A DNA stretch of 64,000 nucleotides from Inquilinus ginsengisoli_B. Its GTDB lineage: Bacteria; Pseudomonadota; Alphaproteobacteria; DSM-16000; Inquilinaceae. Positions within the stretch are counted from its first letter, which is position 1. Every line of letters starts with the position of its first letter. The stretch covers positions 930,001 through 994,000 of the forward strand of contig NZ_JBNDJK010000001.1 of assembly GCF_050434925.1 (NCBI RefSeq), written 5' to 3'. The notes under the pieces are model-generated. The model ran no database searches. It saw only the letters and a list, made by a program, of their open reading frames with translations, and had not been told where the DNA came from. Made by a program: the position numbers and the translations under genes. Below are positions 16,243 through 25,317 of the stretch, one piece after another.

Positions 16243-17078
16243 TCTCCGGGAATCCCCGCGCTGCGCCCCCGGCGGGCCAGCAGCGACAGGATCTCCGCCG
16301 CCGTCTCCTCGATCGCACGGCGGGTGACGTCCAGCACCGGCCAGCGGTGCTTGGCGAAATAGCGCCGGGCCTCCGCCACCTCCGACCGCACCTGCTCGGG
16401 GTCGACATAATCGGTGGTCTGGGCCTGGTTCAGCATCTGCATGCGGTTGCGGCGCAGCTGGATCAGCCGCTCCGGGTCCTTGGTCAGTCCGACGATCAGC
16501 GGCCGGCTGACCTTGTGCAGGTCGTCCGGCAGCGGCAGGCCGGGGACGAAGGGGACATTCGCCGCCTTCACCCCGCGATTGGCCAGATAGAGGCAGGTCG
16601 GCGTCTTTGAGGTGCGCGAAACGCCGACCAGGATGACGTCGGCCTGGTGAAAGTCGACCGTCAGGTGGCCGTCATCATGCGCCAGCGCGTAGTCCATCGC
16701 CTCGATGCGGTGGAAATAGGCGGCGTCCATCGCGTGCTGCCGGCCCGGCCGACCGTGCCCCGCCATGCCGAGCTGCTGCGCCAGCGCCCCCATGATCGGG
16801 TCGAGCACCGAGATGCAGGGCACGCCGAGCGTGCCGCACACATCCATCAGCCGGTGGCGCAGCCCGTCATCGACCAGGGTGAAGACGACGACGCCGGGAT
16901 GGTCGCGGATCTCCTCCACCACCATGTCGAGCTGACGGTTGGTTCGCACCAGGTTCCAGAAGTGCTCGATCGGCTCGGCGCCCTCGAACTGCGCGAGGCA
17001 GGCCCGGGCGACGCTATGAATGGTGTCGCCGGTCGAGTCCGAAACGAGATGTAGGTGGAACGTCTTCGTCTGCGCCAT
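16239..17078 (-). CDS. ppsR: Pyruvate, phosphate/water dikinase regulatory protein (DUF299)
   Basis: A bifunctional kinase/phosphorylase that switches PEP synthase or pyruvate phosphate dikinase by ADP-dependent threonine phosphorylation and Pi-dependent reversal. The 279-residue protein has the N-terminal HLVSDSTGDT (10-19) and the P-loop-like GVSRTSKT (152-159), followed by YLANRGVKAANVP. It is the first gene left of the candidate replication origin and points away from it, matching the hemE-oriC-'RP001' arrangement of alphaproteobacteria. Confidence 0.93.
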   Translation of the reverse strand: MAQTKTFHLHLVSDSTGDTIHSVARACLAQFEGAEPIEHFWNLVRTNRQLDMVVEEIRDHPGVVVFTLVDDGLRHRLMDVCGTLGVPCISVLDPIMGALAQQLGMAGHGRPGRQHAMDAAYFHRIEAMDYALAHDDGHLTVDFHQADVILVGVSRTSKTPTCLYLANRGVKAANVPFVPGLPLPDDLHKVSRPLIVGLTKDPERLIQLRRNRMQMLNQAQTTDYVDPEQVRSEVAEARRYFAKHRWPVLDVTRRAIEETAAEILSLLARRGRSAGIPGE

Positions 17079-17443
17079 GTCCCTCTTTTATCCCGGAGGC
17101 ATGGGGATTGTCTGTGGGCAAATTGGGGATGGAACCCGGATTCATGAGGCTTGACGCGATCTGTGCCCGCTTGCCGATGAGTCGTCGACTCTTCCATCCG
17201 GCTGGGGACGAGACTCCCGGCCTCCGCGTGTCAGCGGCGAGGCCGGACGATGCGACCCCGAGTCCTCCCGCCCGTTATGGACAGGGGCGATGGCGAGGGT
17301 GTAGCGAGTCGGGCGCGTCTTCCCCGCTTTCCACAGGGAGGAGCGCGCCGGCCGGCAAAACCTGTGGATGGATTGGGGAAGAGTCACAATCCCCGTTATC
17401 CACAGGCATCCACTACATCCTCAAATACTAAGGATTCTTTCTA
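17079..17443. other. oriC: Candidate chromosomal replication origin (oriC)
   Basis: A 365-bp gene-free interval between divergent ppsR and hemE, which is where oriC lies in Caulobacter and Rickettsia. It contains a perfect DnaA box TTATCCACA (17396-17404). Two-mismatch boxes are TGTGGATGG (17363-17371, reversed), CTTTCCACA (17327-17335), TTATGGACA (17275-17283) and TGTGGGCAA (17113-17121, reversed). There are eight GANTC sites and four TGGGGA motifs. The hemE-proximal end is comparatively AT-rich (17420-17445), suitable for unwinding. Open frames here are short and unconvincing. Confidence 0.78.
17396..17404 (+). promoter_or_regulatory. Perfect DnaA box
   Basis: TTATCCACA, the high-affinity DnaA consensus, lies 40 bp before the hemE start inside the candidate origin. 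A second CCACA-core box on the other strand is at 17363-17371. Confidence 0.75.
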
Positions 17444-18517
17444 ATGGATAAGGATGGGCAGAGCCGGGAAACACCGTCCGCGACGCCGGCAAAGCCGTTC
17501 CTGCGCGCCCTGGCTGGCGAGACCCTGGCCCGGCCGCCGGTCTGGCTGATGCGCCAGGCCGGGCGCTATCTGCCCGAGTACCGCGCACTCCGGGCTCAGG
17601 CCGGCAGCTTTCTCGACCTCTGCTACAACCCCGAGCTGGCCGCCGAGGTGACGCTGCAGCCGATCCGCCGCTATGGGCTGGACGCGGCGATCCTGTTCTC
17701 GGACATCCTGGTGGTGCCGCACGCGCTGGGCCAGGCGCTGGACTATGTCGAGGGTGAAGGCCCGAAGCTGGAGCCGGTGACCGACGCGGCCGGCATCGCC
17801 CGCCTGTCCGCCGGCAGGCTGCACGAGGTGCTGGGGCCGGTCTACGAGACCGTCGGGCGGGTGGCTGCGGCCCTCCCCCCCGAGACCGCGCTGATCGGCT
17901 TCGCGGGCGCCCCCTGGACCGTGGCGACCTATATGGTCGAAGGCGGCGGCAGCAAGGAATACGGTGTGGTCAAGCGCCTGGCCTATGGCGAACCCGAGAC
18001 CTTCGGCCGGCTGATCGACCTGCTGGTCGAGGCCACCGTCGCTTATCTGCTGCGCCAGGTCGCCGCCGGGGTTCACGCCGTGCAGTTGTTCGACAGCTGG
18101 GCCGGGGTGCTGCCGGAGGCGGAGTTCGAGCGCTGGGTGATCGCGCCGACCAGGCGCATCGTCGATGCGGTGCGGGCCGCGGCGCCCGGGGTGCCGATCA
18201 TCGGCTTCCCGCGCGGCGCCGGGCTGCTGTATGAGCGCTATCTCGCCGGCACCGGCGTGGATGCGGTCGGGCTGGACACCACCGTGCCGCCGGGCTGGGC
18301 GGCGAAGGCGCTGCAGCCCAAGGCCGCGGTGCAGGGCAATCTCGACCCGGTCCTGCTGCTGACCGGCGGCGAACCGATGATCAGGGCCGCCGATGCGATC
18401 ACGGCGGCGCTGGACGGCGGCCCCTTCGTGTTCAATCTCGGCCATGGCGTGCTGCAGAAGACGCCGCCGGAGCATGTCGCCGCCCTGGTCCGGCATCTGC
18501 GGGGAGACCGGGGATGA
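17444..18517 (+). CDS. hemE: Uroporphyrinogen decarboxylase
   Basis: Decarboxylates uroporphyrinogen III to coproporphyrinogen III in heme synthesis. The 357-residue enzyme has the signature PPVWLMRQAGRYLPEYR (31-47) with substrate-binding R37 and R41, and the catalytic aspartate D87 in LFSDILVVP. The ATG at 17444 is preceded by AAGGA. It is the first gene to the right of the candidate origin and points away from it; hemH follows with an ATGA overlap. Confidence 0.97.
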   Translation: MDKDGQSRETPSATPAKPFLRALAGETLARPPVWLMRQAGRYLPEYRALRAQAGSFLDLCYNPELAAEVTLQPIRRYGLDAAILFSDILVVPHALGQALDYVEGEGPKLEPVTDAAGIARLSAGRLHEVLGPVYETVGRVAAALPPETALIGFAGAPWTVATYMVEGGGSKEYGVVKRLAYGEPETFGRLIDLLVEATVAYLLRQVAAGVHAVQLFDSWAGVLPEAEFERWVIAPTRRIVDAVRAAAPGVPIIGFPRGAGLLYERYLAGTGVDAVGLDTTVPPGWAAKALQPKAAVQGNLDPVLLLTGGEPMIRAADAITAALDGGPFVFNLGHGVLQKTPPEHVAALVRHLRGDRG

Positions 18518-19551
18518 GCCGTCGGATCGCCGTCGTCCTGTTCAACCTGGGCGGTCCCGACAATCCGGACGCGATCCGGCCCTTCCTGTTCAACCTGTTC
18601 GCCGACCCGGCGATCATCCGCATCCCGAACCCGGCGCGGGTCATCCTGGCCTGGGCGATCGCCAAAAAACGGACCCGTCTGGCCAAGGACATCTATGCCG
18701 AGATCGGCGGCGGCTCGCCGCTGCTGCCCAACACCGAGGCCCAGGCCCGGGCGCTGGAGGCGGAACTGGCCGACCTCGGCGAGGTGAAGACATTCATCGC
18801 CATGCGCTACTGGCACCCGATGAGCCAGGAGACGGCGATGCTGGTAAAGGACTTCGCCCCGGACGAGGTGATCCTGCTGCCGCTGTACCCGCAATTCTCG
18901 ACGACCACGACCGCGTCGTCGCTACGGGTGTGGCGGGACGCCTGCAAGATCGCCCGGCTGGATGTGCCGACGCGGGCCGTGTGCTGCTATCCGACCGAGC
19001 ACCGCTTCATCGCCGCCATGGCCGCCGGGCTGCGCACGGCGCATGAGGACGCGGCGCGCCACGGCCGGCCGCGGGTGCTGTTCTCCGCCCACGGCCTGCC
19101 GGAGAAGATCGTCAAGGCCGGCGACCCCTATCAATGGCAGTGCGAGCGGACCGCGGCGGCCCTCGCCGAGGCCTCCGGCATCCCGGATCTCGACTGGGTC
19201 TCGACCTATCAGAGCCGGGTCGGCCGGCTGAAATGGATCGAGCCGTCGACCGAGGCGGTGATCCATGAGGCGGCGCATGCCAAGCGGCCGATCGTGGTGG
19301 TGCCGATCGCCTTCGTCTCCGAGCATTCCGAGACGCTGGTCGAGCTCGACATCGAATACCGCAAGCTGGCTGACGAATCGGGCGCGCCGTGCTACCTGCG
19401 GGTACCCACTGTCGGTGCGGATGAGGGCTTCATCGCCGGCCTGGCGGATCTGGTGCGGGCCGGCCATCGCCGCGGCACCGCCTGTGAGGCCGGGGATGGC
19501 GGCCGGATCTGCCCGGCGGCGTTCTCGGGGTGTCCCAGCAAGGCGGCTTGA
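18514..19551 (+). CDS. hemH: Ferrochelatase, with a possible [2Fe-2S] C-terminal motif
   Basis: Inserts Fe2+ into protoporphyrin IX. The 345-residue protein has the N-terminal LFNLGGPDNPDAIRPFL and catalytic H193 in SAHGLPEKIV; the SEHSETL segment near residue 270 carries the conserved glutamate. The C-terminal tail contains three cysteines (C324, C333, C340), and a C157-C158 pair lies earlier. This recalls the four-cysteine [2Fe-2S] ligand set known from Caulobacter and mycobacterial ferrochelatases. It overlaps hemE by 4 nt. Confidence 0.95.
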   Translation: MSRRIAVVLFNLGGPDNPDAIRPFLFNLFADPAIIRIPNPARVILAWAIAKKRTRLAKDIYAEIGGGSPLLPNTEAQARALEAELADLGEVKTFIAMRYWHPMSQETAMLVKDFAPDEVILLPLYPQFSTTTTASSLRVWRDACKIARLDVPTRAVCCYPTEHRFIAAMAAGLRTAHEDAARHGRPRVLFSAHGLPEKIVKAGDPYQWQCERTAAALAEASGIPDLDWVSTYQSRVGRLKWIEPSTEAVIHEAAHAKRPIVVVPIAFVSEHSETLVELDIEYRKLADESGAPCYLRVPTVGADEGFIAGLADLVRAGHRRGTACEAGDGGRICPAAFSGCPSKAA

Positions 19552-19562
19552 GCGAGGACCGA

Positions 19563-20000
19563 ATGGCAGAGCTCTATCCCTGGATCAAGGCGCTCCACGT
19601 CTTCTTCGTGATCTCCTGGATGGCGGGGATGCTCTACCTGCCGCGGCTGTTCGTCTACCATTCCCAGACCACGCCCGGGACGCCGGAATACGAGCGCTTC
19701 GGGGTGATGGAGCGGCGCCTGATGCGCGGCATCATGCTACCCTCGGCGGTGCTGACCTGGGTGTTCGGCATCACCATGCTGTGGCTGACCGACTGGGCCT
19801 TCTTCGCCGAGGGCTGGCTGCATGTGAAGCTGACGGGGGTTGTCATCCTGACCGTGCTGCACCACATGTGCATCCGCTGGCGCCGGGGTTTCGCCGAGGG
19901 CCGCAATCCCCACAGCGAGCGCTTCTACCGCATCGTCAACGAAGTGCCGGCGCTGCTGCTGCTGGTCATCCTGGTGATGGTGATCGTTCGGCCGTTCTGA
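19563..20000 (+). CDS. hemJ: Protoporphyrinogen IX oxidase HemJ
   Basis: An integral membrane enzyme that oxidises protoporphyrinogen IX to protoporphyrin IX, the step before HemH. The 145-residue protein has four hydrophobic segments (about 4-26, 52-75, 82-102 and 122-143). The family-specific residues are in WIKALHVFFVISWMAGMLYL (conserved histidine) and LHVKLTGV (conserved lysine). The ATG at 19563 is chosen because GAGGA stands four bases before it. It follows hemH by 11 bp, completing a hemE-hemH-hemJ unit. Confidence 0.93.
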   Translation: MAELYPWIKALHVFFVISWMAGMLYLPRLFVYHSQTTPGTPEYERFGVMERRLMRGIMLPSAVLTWVFGITMLWLTDWAFFAEGWLHVKLTGVVILTVLHHMCIRWRRGFAEGRNPHSERFYRIVNEVPALLLLVILVMVIVRPF

Positions 20001-20012
20001 GCGGCGGATCGA

Positions 20013-20456
20013 TCAGGGCAGGCCCATCCCCTTCCCGAACCACTCGGTGATGTCGAAATGGATCGACCGGGGCGTCCCGGACGGATCCTGCAGCAGCAGC
20101 TGGTCATAGATCCGATTGCCCGGGTTCAGAAGGGCTTGGCCGCAGACTTTCCACCCGCGCAGGTGCCGGCTGACATACGCGTATTCGGCATCAACGCCTG
20201 CGAGGCCGTTCTGGACCCCTTGGATGAGGATCGCTGTCTCCGGACGATCGCCCGGCCCGCCCGAATAGCGGTAGTCGCCGCCCCTCGGACGCGGCACGTA
20301 ACATTGGGCCGGAGTGAAGCTGGCCACCGGCAGTGAAGCCGACCGGTCCAGGGCCGCCGGACTTGCCGGCGCAGTCGGCGCCTGACGCGGCGTGGTGCTG
20401 CAACTGGCCAACCCCAAGGCGGCTACGGCGACCACCAGAATGACGGTGTTCCTCAT
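20013..20456 (-). CDS. Putative lipoprotein (unknown)
   Basis: A 147-residue predicted lipoprotein. The signal MRNTVILVVAVAALGLASC ends in a lipobox with C19. The mature part has two further cysteines (CYVPRP and WKVCGQ, probably a disulfide) and a central YRYSGGPGDRPETAILIQG segment. The ATG at 20456 is set by the Shine-Dalgarno sequence GAGAGGGG six bases before it. It is divergent from rho and convergent with hemJ (12-bp gap). No family recognised. Confidence 0.7.
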   Translation of the reverse strand: MRNTVILVVAVAALGLASCSTTPRQAPTAPASPAALDRSASLPVASFTPAQCYVPRPRGGDYRYSGGPGDRPETAILIQGVQNGLAGVDAEYAYVSRHLRGWKVCGQALLNPGNRIYDQLLLQDPSGTPRSIHFDITEWFGKGMGLP

Positions 20457-20561
20457 CAAAATCCCCTCTCCCGACAATCAATCGACTATGTCCTCTCCCT
20501 AGAGAGATCCTCCCGCTTCTGCCACGCCGGCGCAATATGCCGCCGGACGCGGCAGCACGAT

Positions 20562-20578
20562 TGACTTGCGGCAAGTCA
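20562..20578. promoter_or_regulatory. 17-bp perfect palindrome in the rho/lipoprotein intergenic region
   Basis: TGACTTGCGGCAAGTCA: eight-base arms around a central G. It overlaps a -35-like TTGACT (20561-20566) that would read toward rho. Lying between two divergent starts, it looks like an operator for an unknown regulator. The rest of 20478-20733 shows no gene. Confidence 0.5.
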
Positions 20579-20733
20579 TTCGATAACCATCTGCTGTTCT
20601 CAGCGGTCTTCCGGCCCTCGTCAGAGGGGCCGGCACGGTCGAGCCCTTCGCGCCGTGGACCGAGGCTTCCAGCGAGACATCAATCCAAAGACGCCGCGCC
20701 GCCGGCGATCTGTCCACGCCCATCAGGGTCCCC

Positions 20734-21990
<1,257 letters not shown>

Positions 21991-22013
21991 CGTCCCGCTC
22001 GGGACGACGAAAG

Positions 22014-22044
22014 GGCCGCCGGTCGCAGGACCGGCGGCCTTTCC
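22014..22044 (+). terminator. Intrinsic terminator after rho
   Basis: An 11-bp perfect stem GGCCGCCGGTC / GACCGGCGGCC with a GCAG tetraloop, followed by TTTCC. Strong hairpin, short T-run. Confidence 0.8.
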
Positions 22045-22132
22045 ATTTTCGGGTCAGCGTTGCGCTGCGTCCCGGTTGACCGGACATGTTGGCATCACCA
22101 TTTCGCTGGCGAAACCAGCTGTGGGGATCAGT

Positions 22133-22498
22133 ATGGCCAAGCTCCGCTCCAGCCTCGCCCTCGTCCTGGCGCTGTCGGGCTGCGCCGGTCTGGTCCCACC
22201 GTCGGCGACGCCCGATCCGGCGCTGGCTGAAAAGGTCCGCAGCCTGATGGGGGGCGACGCCTGCTCCGGCCGCGTCGCCGGCGCGCTCGCGGCTTATCAT
22301 CTCACGGCGGGCGGCATCTCCAGCATTGAGATCGCGCCATTCACGCCCGGCTCTCCGACCGAGTACAGCCTGGCGGCGCGCCAAGCCTGGGTTAAGCAGC
22401 CTGGCCGGCCGGGCGCGATCGTAGTTCAATACGACCCGCTGAGCTGTCGGATCGCCCAGGTCTATGCCCGAAACGGGGCGACGCTCCCGCCGGTCTGA
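22133..22498 (+). CDS. Putative small lipoprotein (unknown)
   Basis: A 121-residue predicted lipoprotein with signal MAKLRSSLALVLALSGC and the lipid-modified cysteine at about residue 17. The mature domain has two cysteines (DACSGRV and LSCRIAQVY). The Shine-Dalgarno sequence GGGGA stands before the ATG at 22133. It is convergent with the efflux gene that ends at 22514. No family recognised; it may be the first gene of the accessory segment between rho and mnmE. Confidence 0.6.
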   Translation: MAKLRSSLALVLALSGCAGLVPPSATPDPALAEKVRSLMGGDACSGRVAGALAAYHLTAGGISSIEIAPFTPGSPTEYSLAARQAWVKQPGRPGAIVVQYDPLSCRIAQVYARNGATLPPV

Positions 22499-22513
22499 GG
22501 CCCAAGCGCCGTC

Positions 22514-24112
22514 TCAGTGCCCGCCGCCACCGCCGCCGGGCGCGGGCTTCGGCGCGCGCAGCAGCGGCATCAGCAGCAGCCCGGCGTAGAACAGCAGCGC
22601 CATCAGCAAGAAGCAGTCGGCGAAGGTCAGCACCTGCGCTTGCTGCAGCACCATGTTGTCCAGCATCTTCACCGCGGCGAGATCCGGGTTGCCGAGGCCG
22701 GCCGCCGAGAACTTCTGGCTGAAACTGTCGACCGTCGCCTGCACCTGCGGGTTGGTCAAGGTCATGTGCTCGGCGATGCGCGAGCCGTGCAGCGCCGCCC
22801 GGTCGATCATCACTGTGTTGATCCCGGCCAGGCCGAAGGCGCCGCCCATATTGCGCATCAGGTTGTAGAGGCCAGATGCGTTCTTGATCTTGTCGGGGGG
22901 CAGGGTGCCGAGTGCCAGGGTGTTGATCGGCAGGAACAGCAGCATCAGCGACATGCCGCGGATCGCTTGCGGCCAGAACAGCTCCCAGAAGCTCCAATCG
23001 GCGGTGATCCAGGTCATCATGTAGACCCCGGTGCCGAAGGCGACGAGGCCGATGCCGAGCATCAGCCGCAGATCCAGCTTCTTCGACAGCATGCCGGCGA
23101 CCGGCGCCGAGATGAACTGGAACACGCCGGTGACGAACATGATCTCGCCGATCTGCAGGCTGTTCAGGCCGCGCACCCGGCCCAGGAACAGGGGCACGAT
23201 GTAGACCGCGCCATACAGGCCGACGCCGATGATCAGGCTGTACAGGCAGCCGAGCGAGAAGTTGCGGTCGGCGAAGGCGCGCAGATCGACGATCGGGTTC
23301 CTGGCGCTCAGCACCCGGGCGAAGAAGGCGATCCCGGCCAGCGTCCCGATCACGGCGAAGGTGAAGATCGACCGGTCCTCGAACCAGTCCCAGCGCGGCC
23401 CTTCCTCGAACACATATTCCAGGCTGCCGAGGAACAGCGCCATCAGCCCCAGGCCGGCGAAATCGAAGCCCTTGAGCAGCTCCAGATTCGGCTTGTCGAA
23501 CTTGACCAGGAACCACACACCGGTGGTCACCAGCACGCCGGGGATGACGTTGATCAGGAACAGCCAGTGCCAGGAGAAGGCCTGGGTCAGATAGCCGCCG
23601 AGCGTCGGCCCGATGGTCGGAGCCATGGTCGCGACCAGGCCGATCAGCACCGAGATGCCGGCCCGCCGCTCCGGCGGAAACAGGATAAAGGAGGCGGCGA
23701 AGACGGTCGGGATCATCGCCCCGCCGAGGAAGCCCTGCAGCGCCCGGAACACGATCATCGATTCGATGTTCCAGGCCACGGCACAGGCCAGGCTGGCGAG
23801 GGTGAAGCTGGCCGCGGAGATGACGTAGAGGATCCGGGTCGACAGCAGGCGGGAGAGGAACCCCGACAGCGGGATCATCACCACCTCGGCGATCAGATAG
23901 GCGGTCTGCACCCAGCTGATCTCATCGGGGCTGGCCGCAAGGCCGGCCTGGATCTCGCTGATCGAACTGGAGACGATCTGGATGTCCAGGATCGCCATGA
24001 ACATGCCGACGACCATGGTGAAGAACCCGATCGTCTCGCGCGTGCTGGCGCCGGCACGTTTCGGCGCCGCCGGGGCAGGGGCCGGCAGCGCGTCAACCGT
24101 CGTCGAGCTCAC
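22514..24112 (-). CDS. emrB: DHA2-family MFS multidrug transporter (EmrB-like)
   Basis: A 532-residue inner-membrane drug:proton antiporter of the 14-helix DHA2 family. The first helix carries FFTMVVGMFMAILDIQIVSS (motif D1 region), and LQGFLGGAMIPTVFAASFIL and the antiporter motif C area ATMAPTIGPTLGGYLTQAFS are clear. The glycine/histidine-rich C terminus is unusual but short. The GTG start at 24112 overlaps the emrA stop as GTGA. With EmrA and an outer-membrane channel (not in the window) it would form a tripartite efflux pump. Confidence 0.93.
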   Translation of the reverse strand: MSSTTVDALPAPAPAAPKRAGASTRETIGFFTMVVGMFMAILDIQIVSSSISEIQAGLAASPDEISWVQTAYLIAEVVMIPLSGFLSRLLSTRILYVISAASFTLASLACAVAWNIESMIVFRALQGFLGGAMIPTVFAASFILFPPERRAGISVLIGLVATMAPTIGPTLGGYLTQAFSWHWLFLINVIPGVLVTTGVWFLVKFDKPNLELLKGFDFAGLGLMALFLGSLEYVFEEGPRWDWFEDRSIFTFAVIGTLAGIAFFARVLSARNPIVDLRAFADRNFSLGCLYSLIIGVGLYGAVYIVPLFLGRVRGLNSLQIGEIMFVTGVFQFISAPVAGMLSKKLDLRLMLGIGLVAFGTGVYMMTWITADWSFWELFWPQAIRGMSLMLLFLPINTLALGTLPPDKIKNASGLYNLMRNMGGAFGLAGINTVMIDRAALHGSRIAEHMTLTNPQVQATVDSFSQKFSAAGLGNPDLAAVKMLDNMVLQQAQVLTFADCFLLMALLFYAGLLLMPLLRAPKPAPGGGGGGH

Positions 24113-25197
24113 CGCCGGAACTCGGCGGCCATGGCGGCGCCGAAGATGCCGCTGGCCAGCAGCGGACCGGTGCCCTCCTCGCGCGTGTCGACCGCGACGC
24201 CGACCGACAGGCCGGGCCGCAGCAGGCCGCTGAGCTGGTTGTCGGCCGGCACCGCGATCCGCACCGGCACGCGCTGCACGATCTTGGTGAAGTTGCCGGT
24301 CGCGTTCTCCGCCGGCAGCAGGCTGAACTCGGCGCCGCTGGCCGGGGCGAAGCTCTCGACCTTGCCGGTCAGCGACCTGCCCGGAAAAGCGTCGATCGAC
24401 ATCGTTACCGTCTGGCCGACCCGCATCTCCGCCAGCTGGGTCTCCTTGAAGTTGGCGACGATATAGACGCTAGGCAGCGGCACGATGGACATCACCTGCG
24501 TGCCGGCCCTCACATACTGCCCGACCTCGACCCCCTTGTTGCCGACGACGCCATCGACCGGCGCGTGGATCACGGTGCGGTCGAGGCTGATCTGGGCCAG
24601 GTCGACCGACGCTGTCAGCCGCTCGATCTGGGCCTGGGCCTGGCGGTGCGAGGCCTGCAGGATCGCGGTCTGGCCCTGCTGGTTGGTCAGCGCCGCCTGG
24701 GCGCTAGCGAGGGCCGCGTCGGCGCGCTTGTGCTCGGTGTCGGCGGTCTCGAAGGCCTGCTGGCTGCCGTTGCGGGTCTCCCACAGCCGGCGCGCCCGCT
24801 CCAGATCGTTGCCGGTCTGGGCCAGGGTGGCGGTTGCCTGGTCGACGCTGGCCTTGGCCTGGGCGATCATCGAATCCTGCAGCGCCAGCTGCTGCTCGAT
24901 CGACGCCAGCGTCGCAGCTTGGGCCGACAACTCCGCCTTCGCCTGCGCCAGCTGGGCGCGGTAGTCGCGGTCGTCGATCCGGACCAGCGGGTCGCCGGCC
25001 TTCACCATCTGATTGTCGGTGACCAGCACCGCCGTCACCGCGCCCTCGACCTGCGGGCTCAGCGTGGTGGTGTCGCTCTGCACATAGGCATTGTCGGTGG
25101 TCTCGAAGAACCGGTCGACGGTCCACCACCGGTAGCCGAAAAAGCCGACGGCAGTGATGGCGGCCAGGGCCGCGACGACGATGATGGGCTTGCGCAT
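24109..25197 (-). CDS. emrA: EmrA-like membrane fusion (HlyD-family) protein
   Basis: The periplasmic adaptor of the EmrAB pump. The 362-residue protein has one N-terminal transmembrane helix (about 4-22), a lipoyl-type half (YVQSDTTTLSPQVEGAVTAV), a long alanine/glutamine-rich coiled coil (about 80-200), and the returning half AQISLDRTVIHAPVDGVVGN. It is transcribed with emrB and divergently from a tetR gene; a palindromic operator lies 15 bp upstream of its start. Confidence 0.93.
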   Translation of the reverse strand: MRKPIIVVAALAAITAVGFFGYRWWTVDRFFETTDNAYVQSDTTTLSPQVEGAVTAVLVTDNQMVKAGDPLVRIDDRDYRAQLAQAKAELSAQAATLASIEQQLALQDSMIAQAKASVDQATATLAQTGNDLERARRLWETRNGSQQAFETADTEHKRADAALASAQAALTNQQGQTAILQASHRQAQAQIERLTASVDLAQISLDRTVIHAPVDGVVGNKGVEVGQYVRAGTQVMSIVPLPSVYIVANFKETQLAEMRVGQTVTMSIDAFPGRSLTGKVESFAPASGAEFSLLPAENATGNFTKIVQRVPVRIAVPADNQLSGLLRPGLSVGVAVDTREEGTGPLLASGIFGAAMAAEFRR

Positions 25198-25212
25198 GGG
25201 GCACCGGGGTGA

Positions 25213-25227
25213 ACTGAACCGTTCAGT
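25213..25227. promoter_or_regulatory. TetR operator, emrA-proximal
   Basis: ACTGAACCGTTCAGT, a perfect 15-bp palindrome about a central C. It is the same motif as the site at 25272 and lies just upstream of emrA. Confidence 0.75.
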
Positions 25228-25271
25228 CTTGTTGCGGAAAGTTGCTGTTTGCCCTATCTCCTGTCAAGACG

Positions 25272-25290
25272 AAACTGAACGGTTCAGTTT
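25272..25290. promoter_or_regulatory. TetR operator, tetR-proximal
   Basis: AAACTGAACGGTTCAGTTT, a perfect 19-bp palindrome centred 61 bp from the emrA-proximal copy and 27 bp before the tetR ATG. Two matching sites in a divergent promoter region suggest repression of emrAB with autoregulation. Confidence 0.8.
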
Positions 25291-25317
25291 AGCGCAATCT
25301 CCACGTATCCTAGGCCG

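Noticed and set aside
17108..17431. Short open frames inside the ppsR-hemE gap
   Set aside because: They lack Shine-Dalgarno sequences and recognisable motifs and run through DnaA-box-like sites. The gap is better explained as an origin.
22517..24466. A 649-codon plus-strand frame across emrB and emrA
   Set aside because: Antisense artefact. It spans two real genes and encodes a His/Asp/Gln-rich sequence without domains.
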